Origin: an uncultured bacterium
GTDB lineage: Bacteria > Actinomycetota > Coriobacteriia > Coriobacteriales > Coriobacteriaceae
Reading direction: 5' to 3'
Assembly: GCA_905214525.1 (NCBI GenBank)
Contig: CAJMMN010000006.1
Span: 1-64,000 of the forward strand
Length of the DNA stretch: 64,000 nt
Shown: in pieces, positions 32,070 through 39,601 of the stretch
Numbering within the stretch: the first letter of the stretch is position 1
How the letters are laid out: each line of letters begins with the position of its first letter
The notes under the pieces: model-generated
Told to the model about the DNA's origin: nothing
The model's database searches: none
The model's input: only the letters and a program-made list of their open reading frames with translations
Made by a program: the position numbers and the translations under genes

Positions 32070-33383
32070 ATGAGTTTGGGAAAGCTGACCGTCAACGGTC
32101 GCCAGGACGGCTTTTTGTGCGAGGGCAAACCGTTCTTCTGGTTTGCCGATACGTGCTGGAGCGCATTTACGAGCATTGCCGAGGATGACTGGGACTACTA
32201 CCTGACCCGCCGTGCCGAGCAGGGCATGAATGTGCTGCAGATCAACACGCTGCCGCAGTGGGACCGCTGCTGCCCCGACCTGGGCATTTGGCCCTATGCC
32301 AGCGAGGACGGCGTGCACTTTGATTGGTCCCGTCCCAACCAGGCATATTGGGACCGCGCCGCCGCCATGTGCCGTGCTGCCGTCGAGCACGGCATCCGTC
32401 CGGCGCTCGTGCTTATGTGGTGCAACTACGTGCCCGGTACCTGGGGTGCCAAGATCGCCGAGCGTTGCGGCGCCGAGGTTATGCCGCGTGAGGAGGTCCG
32501 TGCCCACGTTGCCCGCGTCGTCGAGAACCTGGGCGAGTTCAACCCCGTCTACGTGGTGACGGGCGATACCGACTTTGCCGGCGACGAGGCGATCGCCTAT
32601 TACGAGGACGCGCTCGACGAGGTCGTCAAGCGCGCGCCCGAGGCGCTGCGCACCATGCATATCAACCGCGCCAATCGCACCATTCCGGCGCAGTATCTGG
32701 ACCGTCTGGACTTTTATATGTTCCAGCCCGGCCACAACTACGAGGGCCAGCCCGAGGCATGGCGTCTGCCGCAGGACTTTATCGCCAACTACCCTAAAAA
32801 GCCGATGGTCAACTCTGAGCCTTGTTACGAGCAGATGGGTGCGTCGCGCAATGTGTACTGGCGCTTCACCGCGCAGGATTGCCGCGCGAGCGTATGGTCG
32901 TCGATTCTTGCCGGCGCCGGTGCCGGCGTAACTTACGGCGCACACGGCGTTTGGAACTGGCAGACATCGCGCAGCCAAGGCTCGGTGCTGGGCGAGGGCT
33001 TCGACATGCCGTTCCGCTGGCAAGAGTGCCTGCAGTTTGCGGGCGTGTGGGACTTTGGCGCGATTGAGCATGTGCTTGCCGGCCTGGGTGCCACGGCTGC
33101 CGACGACGCGCTTGCCGTGGTTCCGGCGCAGGAGCTGCTCGATGACGCGCGCGAGGCCATTCGTGTGGCGCGCGTTGGCGATCGCGTCGTCACGTACCTG
33201 CCGCGCACCACGGCGCTCAAGTTTAAGCTCGACGGCGCGCGCGGCTGGACGGCGACGGTCCTCGACATGGAGGACAAGCGCATCGCCAAGCTGCCCGTCC
33301 GCGATAACGGTGACGGCACCGTGCGCGTGGCTCAGCATCCCTTTGAGCACGACGCTCTGGTGATCCTGGCCCCCGGGCGCTAA
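32070..33383 (+). CDS. DUF4038 glycoside hydrolase-like protein (apiosidase-like, GH140-type)
   Basis: 437 residues. The DUF4038 (apiosidase-like) TIM-barrel domain spans about 1-335: GKPFFWFADTCWSAFTSIAE, MNVLQINTLPQWD, RPALVLMWCNYVPGTWGAKI and VVTGDTDF with candidate acidic catalytic residues, and KPMVNSEPCYEQMG with a Glu near residue 250. The C-terminal 90 residues fit the putative collagen-binding domain that accompanies this family. No signal peptide is present, so it would act on imported substrate. The ATG at 32070 is chosen because AAAGGA is 7 bases before it. GH140 members release apiose from rhamnogalacturonan II; whether this one does is inference. Confidence 0.78.
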   Translation: MSLGKLTVNGRQDGFLCEGKPFFWFADTCWSAFTSIAEDDWDYYLTRRAEQGMNVLQINTLPQWDRCCPDLGIWPYASEDGVHFDWSRPNQAYWDRAAAMCRAAVEHGIRPALVLMWCNYVPGTWGAKIAERCGAEVMPREEVRAHVARVVENLGEFNPVYVVTGDTDFAGDEAIAYYEDALDEVVKRAPEALRTMHINRANRTIPAQYLDRLDFYMFQPGHNYEGQPEAWRLPQDFIANYPKKPMVNSEPCYEQMGASRNVYWRFTAQDCRASVWSSILAGAGAGVTYGAHGVWNWQTSRSQGSVLGEGFDMPFRWQECLQFAGVWDFGAIEHVLAGLGATAADDALAVVPAQELLDDAREAIRVARVGDRVVTYLPRTTALKFKLDGARGWTATVLDMEDKRIAKLPVRDNGDGTVRVAQHPFEHDALVILAPGR

Positions 33384-33426
33384 CGGCTCTTCTCCAACAT
33401 TTACAACCCAGTCCCTTTCATTAGGC

Positions 33427-33486
33427 TGCGACGGAATGGTTCCTGCATGACGGCTTTAAGCTGCCAAGGGGAGCCATTCCGTCGCA
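33427..33486. terminator. Hairpin between convergent genes
   Basis: TGCGACGGAATGG and CCATTCCGTCGCA are perfect 13-base arms around 34 bases that hold a weaker inner stem. It lies between the apiosidase-like gene (plus) and the Mg2+ ATPase gene (minus), overlapping the next repeat by two bases. Confidence 0.6.
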
Positions 33487-33513
33487 CTCATTGGGGACGT
33501 GCTTAAATGAGTG
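33485..33513. repeat. GGGGAC-loop hairpin
   Basis: CACTCATT and AATGAGTG enclose GGGGACGTGCTTA, one base different from the copies at 17782 and 26601. Confidence 0.85.
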
Positions 33514-33572
33514 GTTTAACTTGAGACGGGACTTTTTGACCGCCTGATGGGTCGCGCGCCACAATTCGGGCG

Positions 33573-36341
33573 CTACAGTAGCTCGCCGTGGCGGGCAATG
33601 TAGCGGCGCTTTGCCAGCTGGGTGAGCGCGATGTAGGCGGCGACGATGCCGATGAGCAGCGCGAAAAAGCTCGGCGGCAGCGGCATGAGGCCCAGCGCAT
33701 CGGCGATGGGGCTTGCCGGCAGCCAGGTGACGAGTGCCAGACCCAGCACGGTGAGGGCGCACAGCGCGGGCGCGGCGTGGTCGCGCGGGCTCGGCAGGCG
33801 CGGGGAGCGCAGCATATGGATCACGAGCGTCTGTGACCACATGGACTCGACAAACCATCCGCTCTGGAAGAGCGCCGCAAAGGCCGCCATGCCTGCGACG
33901 TTGCCCGCGGCGGCAAGCTCTGCCCAGCTCGCGCCCACGGTTGCGGGGCACACCACAAAGAAGAGGACGACGAAGGTCGCGATGTCAAACAGCGAGCTCA
34001 CGGGGCCCAGCTCGAGCATAAAGCCCCTAATGGACGTGGCATCCCAGGCGCGCGGGCGGGCAGTCCAGGCGTCGTCGACGGTGTCCCACGGCAGCGCGAT
34101 GCACACGATCTCGTAGACCAGCGACAGCAGCACCAACTGCAGAGCGCTCATGGGCAAGAATGGCAAGAACAGGCTCGCGACGGTCACGGATAGCACGTTG
34201 CCAAAGTTGGAGCTCACCGTGGTCTTGAGGTACTTGAGCAGGTTGCCGTAGGTGCGGCGGCCTTCGATGATGCCGCGCTCGAGCACGCCCAGGTCTTTCT
34301 GGAGCAAGATGATATCGGCGGATTCCTTGGCGATGTCGACGGCCGAATCGACCGAGATGCCGCAGTCGCTCGCACGCATGGCGGCGGCGTCGTTGATGCC
34401 GTCGCCCATAAAGCCCACGGTGTGGTCGAGCAGCTCACGCATGACGCGCACCAGACGCGCCTTCTGCAGCGGCGAGAGCTTGGCGAAGAGGTGGGTGTTC
34501 TCGGCGCGTTCGGCAAGCTCGGCGTCGTCGAGCGCATCGATCTCGGAGCCGAGCAAGACGTTGCTCGCGTCGATGCCGATCTGCTCGCAAACGGTGGCGG
34601 CGACACGGTCGTTGTCGCCGGTCAGAACCTTGACCGCCACGCCCTTGGCTTCGAGGGTAGCGACGGCGCCCGCGGCACTTGCTTTGGGCGGATCGAGGAA
34701 GGCCAAAAAGCCCATCAGCACCATGTCGCACTCGTCAGCGATGCCAAACTCGCCCACGCAGCGCGGATTGGTCTTCTGCGCCACGGCAATCACGCGCAGG
34801 CCCTCGGCGTTGAGCCCGGCGACCTGCTTGCGAATCTGGGCGAGCTTGTCTTCGGTGAGCGGCTGGGCGGCGCCATCGACCTCGATAAAGGAGCAGATCT
34901 CGAGCATTTCCTCGGCAGCTCCCTTGGTAACCATCTGGGTTTTGCCCTGGGCGTCGGCGACAACGACGCTCAGGCGACGGCGCGAGAAATCGAAGGGCAC
35001 CTCGTCGATCTTGGTATAGCGGTCGCGCAGGCTCTGGCCCAGCATGGAGCCGGGTGCTGTGGCCGAGGGCGTCACGTCGGCGCGGTCGATGACGGCCAGG
35101 TCGATAAGGTTCTTGAGGCCGGTCTGGAAGAAGCTGTTCAAAAACGCATGGCGCAGTACGCGCACGTCCTCGTTGCCGTCGGTGTTGAGGTAGCGCTCGA
35201 GCACGATGCGGTCTTCGGTGAGGGTGCCGGTCTTGTCGCAGCACAGGACGTCCATCGCGCCGAGGTTTTGGATCGCCGGCAGTTCCTTGACGATAACCTG
35301 GCGACGGGCGAGGTCCTTGGCGCCCTGCGACAGGCTCGTGGTCACGATGACGGGAAGCATCTGCGGCGTGATGCCCACGGCCACGCTCGTGGCGAATAGC
35401 AGCGCGTCGATGACGTTGCCCTTGGTGGCGGCGTTGATGGCAAAGACGGCCGGCGCCATAACGAGCATGAGGCGTACGAGCAGCATGGAGACGCTCGAGA
35501 CGCCGCGGTCAAACGCGCTCTTCTCGCCGTGCCCGTTGAGCATCTTGGCGATGCCGCCCAGGTAGGTGTCCGAGCCGGTGGCAACGACAAGCGCCATTGC
35601 AGTGCCGTTTTGCACGGAGGTGCCGGTAAAGACGATGTTCTTGCAGGCGGAGAGTGGCAGCGCGGAGCCGTTGGCACCCTCGACGACCGCGGCGGAAGCG
35701 GTCTTCTCGACGGCGTTGCTCTCGCCGGTGAGTGCGGACTCGATCGCAAACAGATCGCGCGCGGTGATGATACGGGCGTCGGCCGGCACCATATCGCCGG
35801 CAGAGAGGCGGATCACATCGCCGGGGACGAGCTCGTCGAAGGGGATCTCGAGGCGCTCGCCGTCGCGCAGAGCGCAGCAGGTGTTGGAGACCAGGTCCTT
35901 GAGGGCCTCGGCCGCATTGCCGCTGCGGGCTTCCTGGATAAACTTCATGCCGCCCGATACCAGCAGCATGATGCCGATGACGATGACCGTGGAGGGGTCG
36001 CGCTGCGGCTCGGGCACGGCGAGCACGTCGATATAGAGCGAGACCAGTGCGAGCGCGGCGAGGATGCCGGCGAAGGGATCGATGAATGCGTCGGCGATGC
36101 GGCGGGCGAGCGTCTTGGTCGGCGCCTCGATGGTGTTGGGGCCGACCGCGCTCAGGCGCTCGGCGGCGTGCTCGGCGGTGAGTCCGCCAGCCGTGGCGTC
36201 GAGCAGCACGAGGGCGTCCTCGGCGCTATGGGTGGCGGCGAATATGGTGTTCTTGGACAGGCCGGCGTGAGCGGCAGGGCGCGCCGTGCGGCGGCGCTTG
36301 GAGATAGCTTCGAGTACCGTGGCGGTTTTGAGCATCAGCAT
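33573..36341 (-). CDS. mgtA: Mg2+-importing P-type ATPase (type IIIB)
   Basis: A 922-residue P3B-type ATPase of the MgtA/MgtB group, moving Mg2+ inward across the cytoplasmic membrane at ATP cost. The phosphorylated Asp369 lies in CDKTGTLTED. DELVPGDVIRLSAGDMVPAD and ALTGESNAVEK are the actuator region, VLTGDNDRVAATVCEQIG and MGDGINDAAAMRASDCGISV the hinge and P domain. About ten membrane segments are visible, six of them after residue 690. AAGGAGG lies 6 bases before the ATG. It stands alone, facing pyrE across a 436-base spacer. Regulation by Mg2+ is usual for the family; I could not recognise an Mg2+-sensing leader. Confidence 0.93.
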   Translation of the reverse strand: MLMLKTATVLEAISKRRRTARPAAHAGLSKNTIFAATHSAEDALVLLDATAGGLTAEHAAERLSAVGPNTIEAPTKTLARRIADAFIDPFAGILAALALVSLYIDVLAVPEPQRDPSTVIVIGIMLLVSGGMKFIQEARSGNAAEALKDLVSNTCCALRDGERLEIPFDELVPGDVIRLSAGDMVPADARIITARDLFAIESALTGESNAVEKTASAAVVEGANGSALPLSACKNIVFTGTSVQNGTAMALVVATGSDTYLGGIAKMLNGHGEKSAFDRGVSSVSMLLVRLMLVMAPAVFAINAATKGNVIDALLFATSVAVGITPQMLPVIVTTSLSQGAKDLARRQVIVKELPAIQNLGAMDVLCCDKTGTLTEDRIVLERYLNTDGNEDVRVLRHAFLNSFFQTGLKNLIDLAVIDRADVTPSATAPGSMLGQSLRDRYTKIDEVPFDFSRRRLSVVVADAQGKTQMVTKGAAEEMLEICSFIEVDGAAQPLTEDKLAQIRKQVAGLNAEGLRVIAVAQKTNPRCVGEFGIADECDMVLMGFLAFLDPPKASAAGAVATLEAKGVAVKVLTGDNDRVAATVCEQIGIDASNVLLGSEIDALDDAELAERAENTHLFAKLSPLQKARLVRVMRELLDHTVGFMGDGINDAAAMRASDCGISVDSAVDIAKESADIILLQKDLGVLERGIIEGRRTYGNLLKYLKTTVSSNFGNVLSVTVASLFLPFLPMSALQLVLLSLVYEIVCIALPWDTVDDAWTARPRAWDATSIRGFMLELGPVSSLFDIATFVVLFFVVCPATVGASWAELAAAGNVAGMAAFAALFQSGWFVESMWSQTLVIHMLRSPRLPSPRDHAAPALCALTVLGLALVTWLPASPIADALGLMPLPPSFFALLIGIVAAYIALTQLAKRRYIARHGELL

Positions 36342-36777
36342 AGGGTCCTCCTTGTTGAAGGGAGTTAGCGTACGTGTCGTATGTGCTTCAAAAAACCTAG
36401 ATGTCGCTCACGTCATGCTCGCGAGCTACCACAAAGGGGACGGGCACCTTTGTGGTGGTTTTGACGGTCGGCTGTTGGCGCTTATGCGTGTGCGGAATCC
36501 TCGCGGCGTGCCGAGGGCGACATGCAGGTTTTTCGACTATGACTGCCTTCCATGGCACACCTCCTTAAGGCCGGGCGCGGCGCGCTTTGGGTATCTCGTA
36601 CCCGTTACAATCCGCCCGTATTCTTGATGAGGGGGTTTGTCGTGTCAACCCCTTTGTTTGGAAAACCATTGCCCCTGACAAAGCCTTTACAGAATGCCGA
36701 GGCCCCAAAGCGCGCCCGCAACGCGCCCTGCCTGCGCTAAACTGGAAGGCACGTACGCGATTACGAGAGGAGCCCGC
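36342..36777. other. Divergent spacer between mgtA and pyrE
   Basis: 436 bases. It contains one GGGGAC-loop hairpin (36428-36456) and a TTTGTTTGGAAAACC stretch at 36651-36665 about 110 bases before pyrE. No conserved open frame, Mg2+ riboswitch or pyrimidine attenuator hairpin was recognised. Confidence 0.5.
36428..36456. repeat. GGGGAC-loop hairpin
   Basis: ACCACAAAG and CTTTGTGGT, with adjacent bases, enclose GGGGACGGGCACC. The stem is the same as in 16070-16108 but in the other orientation. Confidence 0.78.
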
Positions 36778-37461
36778 ATGGAGGCTTACAAGCAAGAGTT
36801 CATCAAGTTCATGGTTGAGTCCGACGTTCTTAAATTCGGCAGCTTTACGCTCAAGAGCGGCCGTCAGTCCCCGTTCTTTATGAACGCCGGCGCCTATGTG
36901 ACGGGCTATCAGCTCAAGAAGCTGGGCGAGTATTACGCCCAGGCCATCCACGATAACTTTGGCGACGACTTTGACGTGCTGTTTGGACCGGCCTACAAGG
37001 GTATTCCGCTGGCCGTCGTGACCGCAATTGCCTACCACGAGCTGTACGGCAAGGAGGTCAAGTACTGCTGCGATCGCAAGGAGGCCAAGGACCACGGCGC
37101 CGACAAGGGCAACCTGCTGGGCTACGAGCCCCAGGACGGCGACCGCGTGGTCATGGTCGAGGACGTCACCACCAGCGGTAAGTCCATCGACGAGACCTAT
37201 CCCAAGGTCAAGGCTGCTGCCGATGTCGAGATCAAGGGCCTCATCGTGTCCCTCAACCGCATGGAGGTCGGCAAGGGTGGCGTGACCACCGCGCAGAAGG
37301 AGATCGAGGCCAAGTACGGTTTCCCCGTCGCGAGCATCGTCTCCATGGCCGAGGTCGTCGAGACCCTCTACAACCACGAGATCGACGGCAAAGTCGTCAT
37401 CGACGACGAGCTCAAGGCCGCTATCGACGCCTATTACGAGCAGTACGGAGCTCGGGAGTAG
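36778..37461 (+). CDS. pyrE: Orotate phosphoribosyltransferase
   Basis: A 227-residue type I phosphoribosyltransferase that converts orotate and PRPP to orotidine 5'-phosphate in pyrimidine synthesis. FGSFTLKSGRQSPFFMNAG is the N-terminal substrate region, DVLFGPAYKGIPLAV the pyrophosphate loop and VVMVEDVTTSGKSIDETY the PRPP-binding motif. CDRKEAKDHG is the flexible catalytic loop. The ATG at 36778 follows GAGAGGAG. No other pyr gene lies beside it. A 170-base structured repeat begins 3 bases after its stop codon. Confidence 0.96.
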   Translation: MEAYKQEFIKFMVESDVLKFGSFTLKSGRQSPFFMNAGAYVTGYQLKKLGEYYAQAIHDNFGDDFDVLFGPAYKGIPLAVVTAIAYHELYGKEVKYCCDRKEAKDHGADKGNLLGYEPQDGDRVVMVEDVTTSGKSIDETYPKVKAAADVEIKGLIVSLNRMEVGKGGVTTAQKEIEAKYGFPVASIVSMAEVVETLYNHEIDGKVVIDDELKAAIDAYYEQYGARE

Positions 37462-37464
37462 GTA

Positions 37465-37634
37465 GTTACGCGGGTTTACCAACCCGCGTAACCAGTTGAC
37501 GCTGCGCGCCGCCCAGGGCGACAATTTGTCATTCAAAAGGCGAGGCATGACCAGAAGGTCAATGTCTCGTCTTTTTCACGCCAACTTGTTCGCCCTGGAC
37601 GTCGCTCGCTGTCCGTCCTCTACTTGCGGCGTTG
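37465..37634 (+). repeat. 170-base structured repeat, copy 1
   Basis: The first hairpin has arms GTTACGCGGGTT and AACCCGCGTAAC (37465-37492). A longer hairpin follows, with outer arms CCAGGGCGA and TCGCCCTGG and an inner stem from AAAAGGCGAG to the T-rich CTCGTCTTTTT. The second copy at 46386-46554 differs at both outer stems by paired changes. It begins immediately after pyrE and may act as its terminator. Confidence 0.85.
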
Positions 37635-37653
37635 TCTTGCTCCGGATGCGGTG

Positions 37654-37676
37654 GTCATTGGGGACGTTCTTAAATG
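37654..37676. repeat. GGGGAC-loop hairpin, short stem
   Basis: TCATT and AATGA enclose GGGGACGTTCTTA; flanking bases pair poorly compared with other copies. Confidence 0.7.
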
Positions 37677-37818
37677 ACTGCTCGAGATGAGCGTCCAAAA
37701 ATCCGCGCTCGTTCGATTGGCGCATGTCTACGCAGCGTAGGTTGTCGAGCCTGGCCTTCAAATGGATACTGACTGTCGAACCGGTTCACTCCATTTCTTC
37801 AATTTGATTGGACAGCCC

Positions 37819-38439
37819 ATGAACCAGACACGGCAAACCAATGCCTCCCATACTTTTTTGGCAGCGCATGCCATCAAGCAGCTGCGCGAAGAGCGCGGCC
37901 TCACCCAGCGCGCCCTGGCGGAAAGCCTTGGCGTGACCGATAAAGCCGTCAGCAAGTGGGAATCCGGCCGCGGCCTTCCCGACATTTCCCTCGTTGAGCC
38001 TTTGGCCCAGAGACTCGGCATAAGCGTGGCCGAGCTTTTGGCTGGTGACATTCGGGCCAACGCCAACCGTGCAGGCAATATGCTCAAAGGCGTCTTTTAC
38101 GTTTGCCCTATCTGCGGAAACGTTGTGCACGCGCTCGGAGAAGGCAGCTTTAGCTGCTGTGGCTCCACGATGTTTCCCCAGGAGGCCGAAGAGCCGGACG
38201 CGGACCACGCCTTTTCCATCGAGCGCATCGAGGACGATTGGTACGTCACGCTCGATCATCCCATGACCAAGGATCACTACATTAGCTTTGTGGCATATGC
38301 GACTATGGACGGCATCTGCTTTAAGAAGCTCTATCCAGAGCAATCGGTGCAGCCGCGCTTCCATATTACCGGGCGCGGCAGGATATATCTTTACTGCAAC
38401 CAACACGGACTCTTTACGTCGCTGACGCCTCGCAAATAA
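37819..38439 (+). CDS. XRE-type helix-turn-helix regulator fused to a desulfoferrodoxin-like domain
   Basis: 206 residues. Residues 15-70 are an XRE helix-turn-helix (QLREERGLTQRALAESLGVT, then DKAVSKWESG). From residue 92 the protein reads like desulfoferrodoxin: Cys96, Cys99, Cys113 and Cys114 match its rubredoxin-like FeS4 centre (CPICG...SCCG). His130, His147, His153, Cys193 and His196 match the four-His one-Cys ligand set of the superoxide reductase site (DHAFSI, DHPMTKDHYI, YCNQHGL). This implies a DNA-binding protein that senses or detoxifies superoxide or oxygen through iron. The ATG at 37819 lacks a strong ribosome binding site. The gene is alone, next to repeats. The iron assignment is by motif only. 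Confidence 0.85.
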   Translation: MNQTRQTNASHTFLAAHAIKQLREERGLTQRALAESLGVTDKAVSKWESGRGLPDISLVEPLAQRLGISVAELLAGDIRANANRAGNMLKGVFYVCPICGNVVHALGEGSFSCCGSTMFPQEAEEPDADHAFSIERIEDDWYVTLDHPMTKDHYISFVAYATMDGICFKKLYPEQSVQPRFHITGRGRIYLYCNQHGLFTSLTPRK

Positions 38440-38485
38440 CGGCTGTCTATCCGCCCTCCTCATGCGTTCCCGGGGGACCCAAAAT

Positions 38486-38549
38486 GAGCGTGGATAATCT
38501 CCCGTTTTTGGGCCGCATGCAGGCTCAAAGTGGGAGATTATCCACGCTC
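38486..38549. repeat. Long inverted repeat with GTGGATAATCTCCC arms, copy 3
   Basis: Perfect 18-base arms GAGCGTGGATAATCTCCC and GGGAGATTATCCACGCTC. Relative to copy 1, an A-T pair is replaced by a C-G pair in both arms. It lies between convergent genes and is followed by GTGTCCAAAAATCC and CGCTCGT. Confidence 0.88.
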
Positions 38550-38582
38550 GTTATCTGAGTGTCCAAAAATCCACGCTCGTCG

Positions 38583-39437
38583 CTACTTGAGTCCGGGCAG
38601 GCGGGTGTAGGGGAACGAGCGCTCTAAGAACTCGGAGCAGCGGGCGTAATCTTTGGCAAAGTAGCTGCTATAGAGCGAATCGAGTACGTATTGCACGGCG
38701 ATATGGCTGGCGAACTGCGTGATGCGGTGCGTCATGCTCTCGTGGTCGCTTACCGTGAGATAGGCGGCAAAGCCGGGGTGAATGCGGGCACAGTACGGCG
38801 TGCCGATGACGATGACCGGGACATGTCGACTGCTAAGGATCGGCAAGATCTCCTTGAGGTTGGGGGCAAGGCCGCTGTAGGAGATGATGATTGCCACATG
38901 GTCGGGACCCGAGGCGAGCGCCGTGCGCACCTGAGCCTCGACGCTGTCGTGGCACGTCGCGCTTTTGCCGGCGGAAAGCAGGCGATCGCGGAACATTCCC
39001 GCTGGATACAGGTTATGCGAGCCCGTGTAGATGTCCACGGTGCCGGCGCGCATGATGAGCTTGGCGGCGTGGTTGAGCTGTGCAGGGTCGAGCAGCTCCT
39101 GCGTTTCGGCCAAGGTGGTCTGGTAGAGCCCCTCCATGCGTTCCATCACCTGCGCAGGGGTGGAGGTGGCATCGAAGGGAAAGTTGATGTCCACGTCGCG
39201 CCGGTTGCCCGCCTCGGTCGCCTGGCGGATGAGCTCGACCTTGAGATCTTTGAAGCCCTCGAGGCCGAGCTTTTTGCAAAAGCGGTGAACGCTCGCGACC
39301 GAAACGTTGGCGCGCGCGGCAAATTCCTTAATGGAAAGCCCGCGCACATCCTCGCCCATGGCGAGCGCCGTTTGCCCAAGTTGTTGCTCGGTGGGGGTGA
39401 GGCTTTTGCCCTGCGTGATCTTTCGCCTGATATCCAT
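38583..39437 (-). CDS. RpiR/MurR-family transcriptional regulator
   Basis: 284 residues. The N-terminal helix-turn-helix domain (about 1-77) reads LSIKEFAARANVSVASVHRF followed by CKKLGLEGFKDLK. The C-terminal SIS sugar-isomerase-like domain (about 115-260) includes TVDIYTGSHNLYPAGMFRDR and DHVAIIISYSGLAPNLKEIL, which bind a phosphosugar effector. AGGAG precedes the ATG at 39437. It lies 164 bases downstream of the GH106-like gene on the same strand, so it probably controls that gene or is co-expressed. The effector is not identifiable. Confidence 0.9.
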   Translation of the reverse strand: MDIRRKITQGKSLTPTEQQLGQTALAMGEDVRGLSIKEFAARANVSVASVHRFCKKLGLEGFKDLKVELIRQATEAGNRRDVDINFPFDATSTPAQVMERMEGLYQTTLAETQELLDPAQLNHAAKLIMRAGTVDIYTGSHNLYPAGMFRDRLLSAGKSATCHDSVEAQVRTALASGPDHVAIIISYSGLAPNLKEILPILSSRHVPVIVIGTPYCARIHPGFAAYLTVSDHESMTHRITQFASHIAVQYVLDSLYSSYFAKDYARCSEFLERSFPYTRLPGLK

Positions 39438-39460
39438 ATGGCTCCTATGCGTTTGCGTCG

Positions 39461-39484
39461 CGATAAACCAATCATAGCGATAAA
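39461..39484 (-). promoter_or_regulatory. Candidate control site of RpiR-type gene
   Basis: CGATAAA occurs twice as direct repeats 17 bases apart (39461-39467 and 39478-39484). On the minus strand a TATGAT, matching a -10 box, lies between them. No good -35 is seen. This 164-base spacer otherwise holds nothing recognisable. Confidence 0.3.
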
Positions 39485-39601
39485 TAAAACGTTCGGCTTG
39501 GCTGGGAGTTTTGGTCCGCCGGTCTATGAACGACGGACCGCTCGACGCTGCGCGGGCTCAACATAGGGCGTGCCCTGCCCGAGTTGTTTGCGCTCGGGCT
39601 G

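Larger units (their letters stand above)
37462..37818. other. Intergenic region with structured repeat and palindromes
   Basis: 357 bases. The 170-base repeat (37465-37634) is followed by a GGGGAC-loop hairpin and by GAGCGTCCAAAAATCCGCGC (37686-37705), a fragment of the sequence that follows the long GTGGATAAT inverted repeats. No promoter for the HTH-desulfoferrodoxin gene stands out. Confidence 0.65.

Noticed and set aside
36342..36777. Mg2+ riboswitch upstream of mgtA
   Set aside because: No M-box or mgtA-leader-like architecture could be recognised in the spacer by eye; a covariance-model search would be needed to say more.
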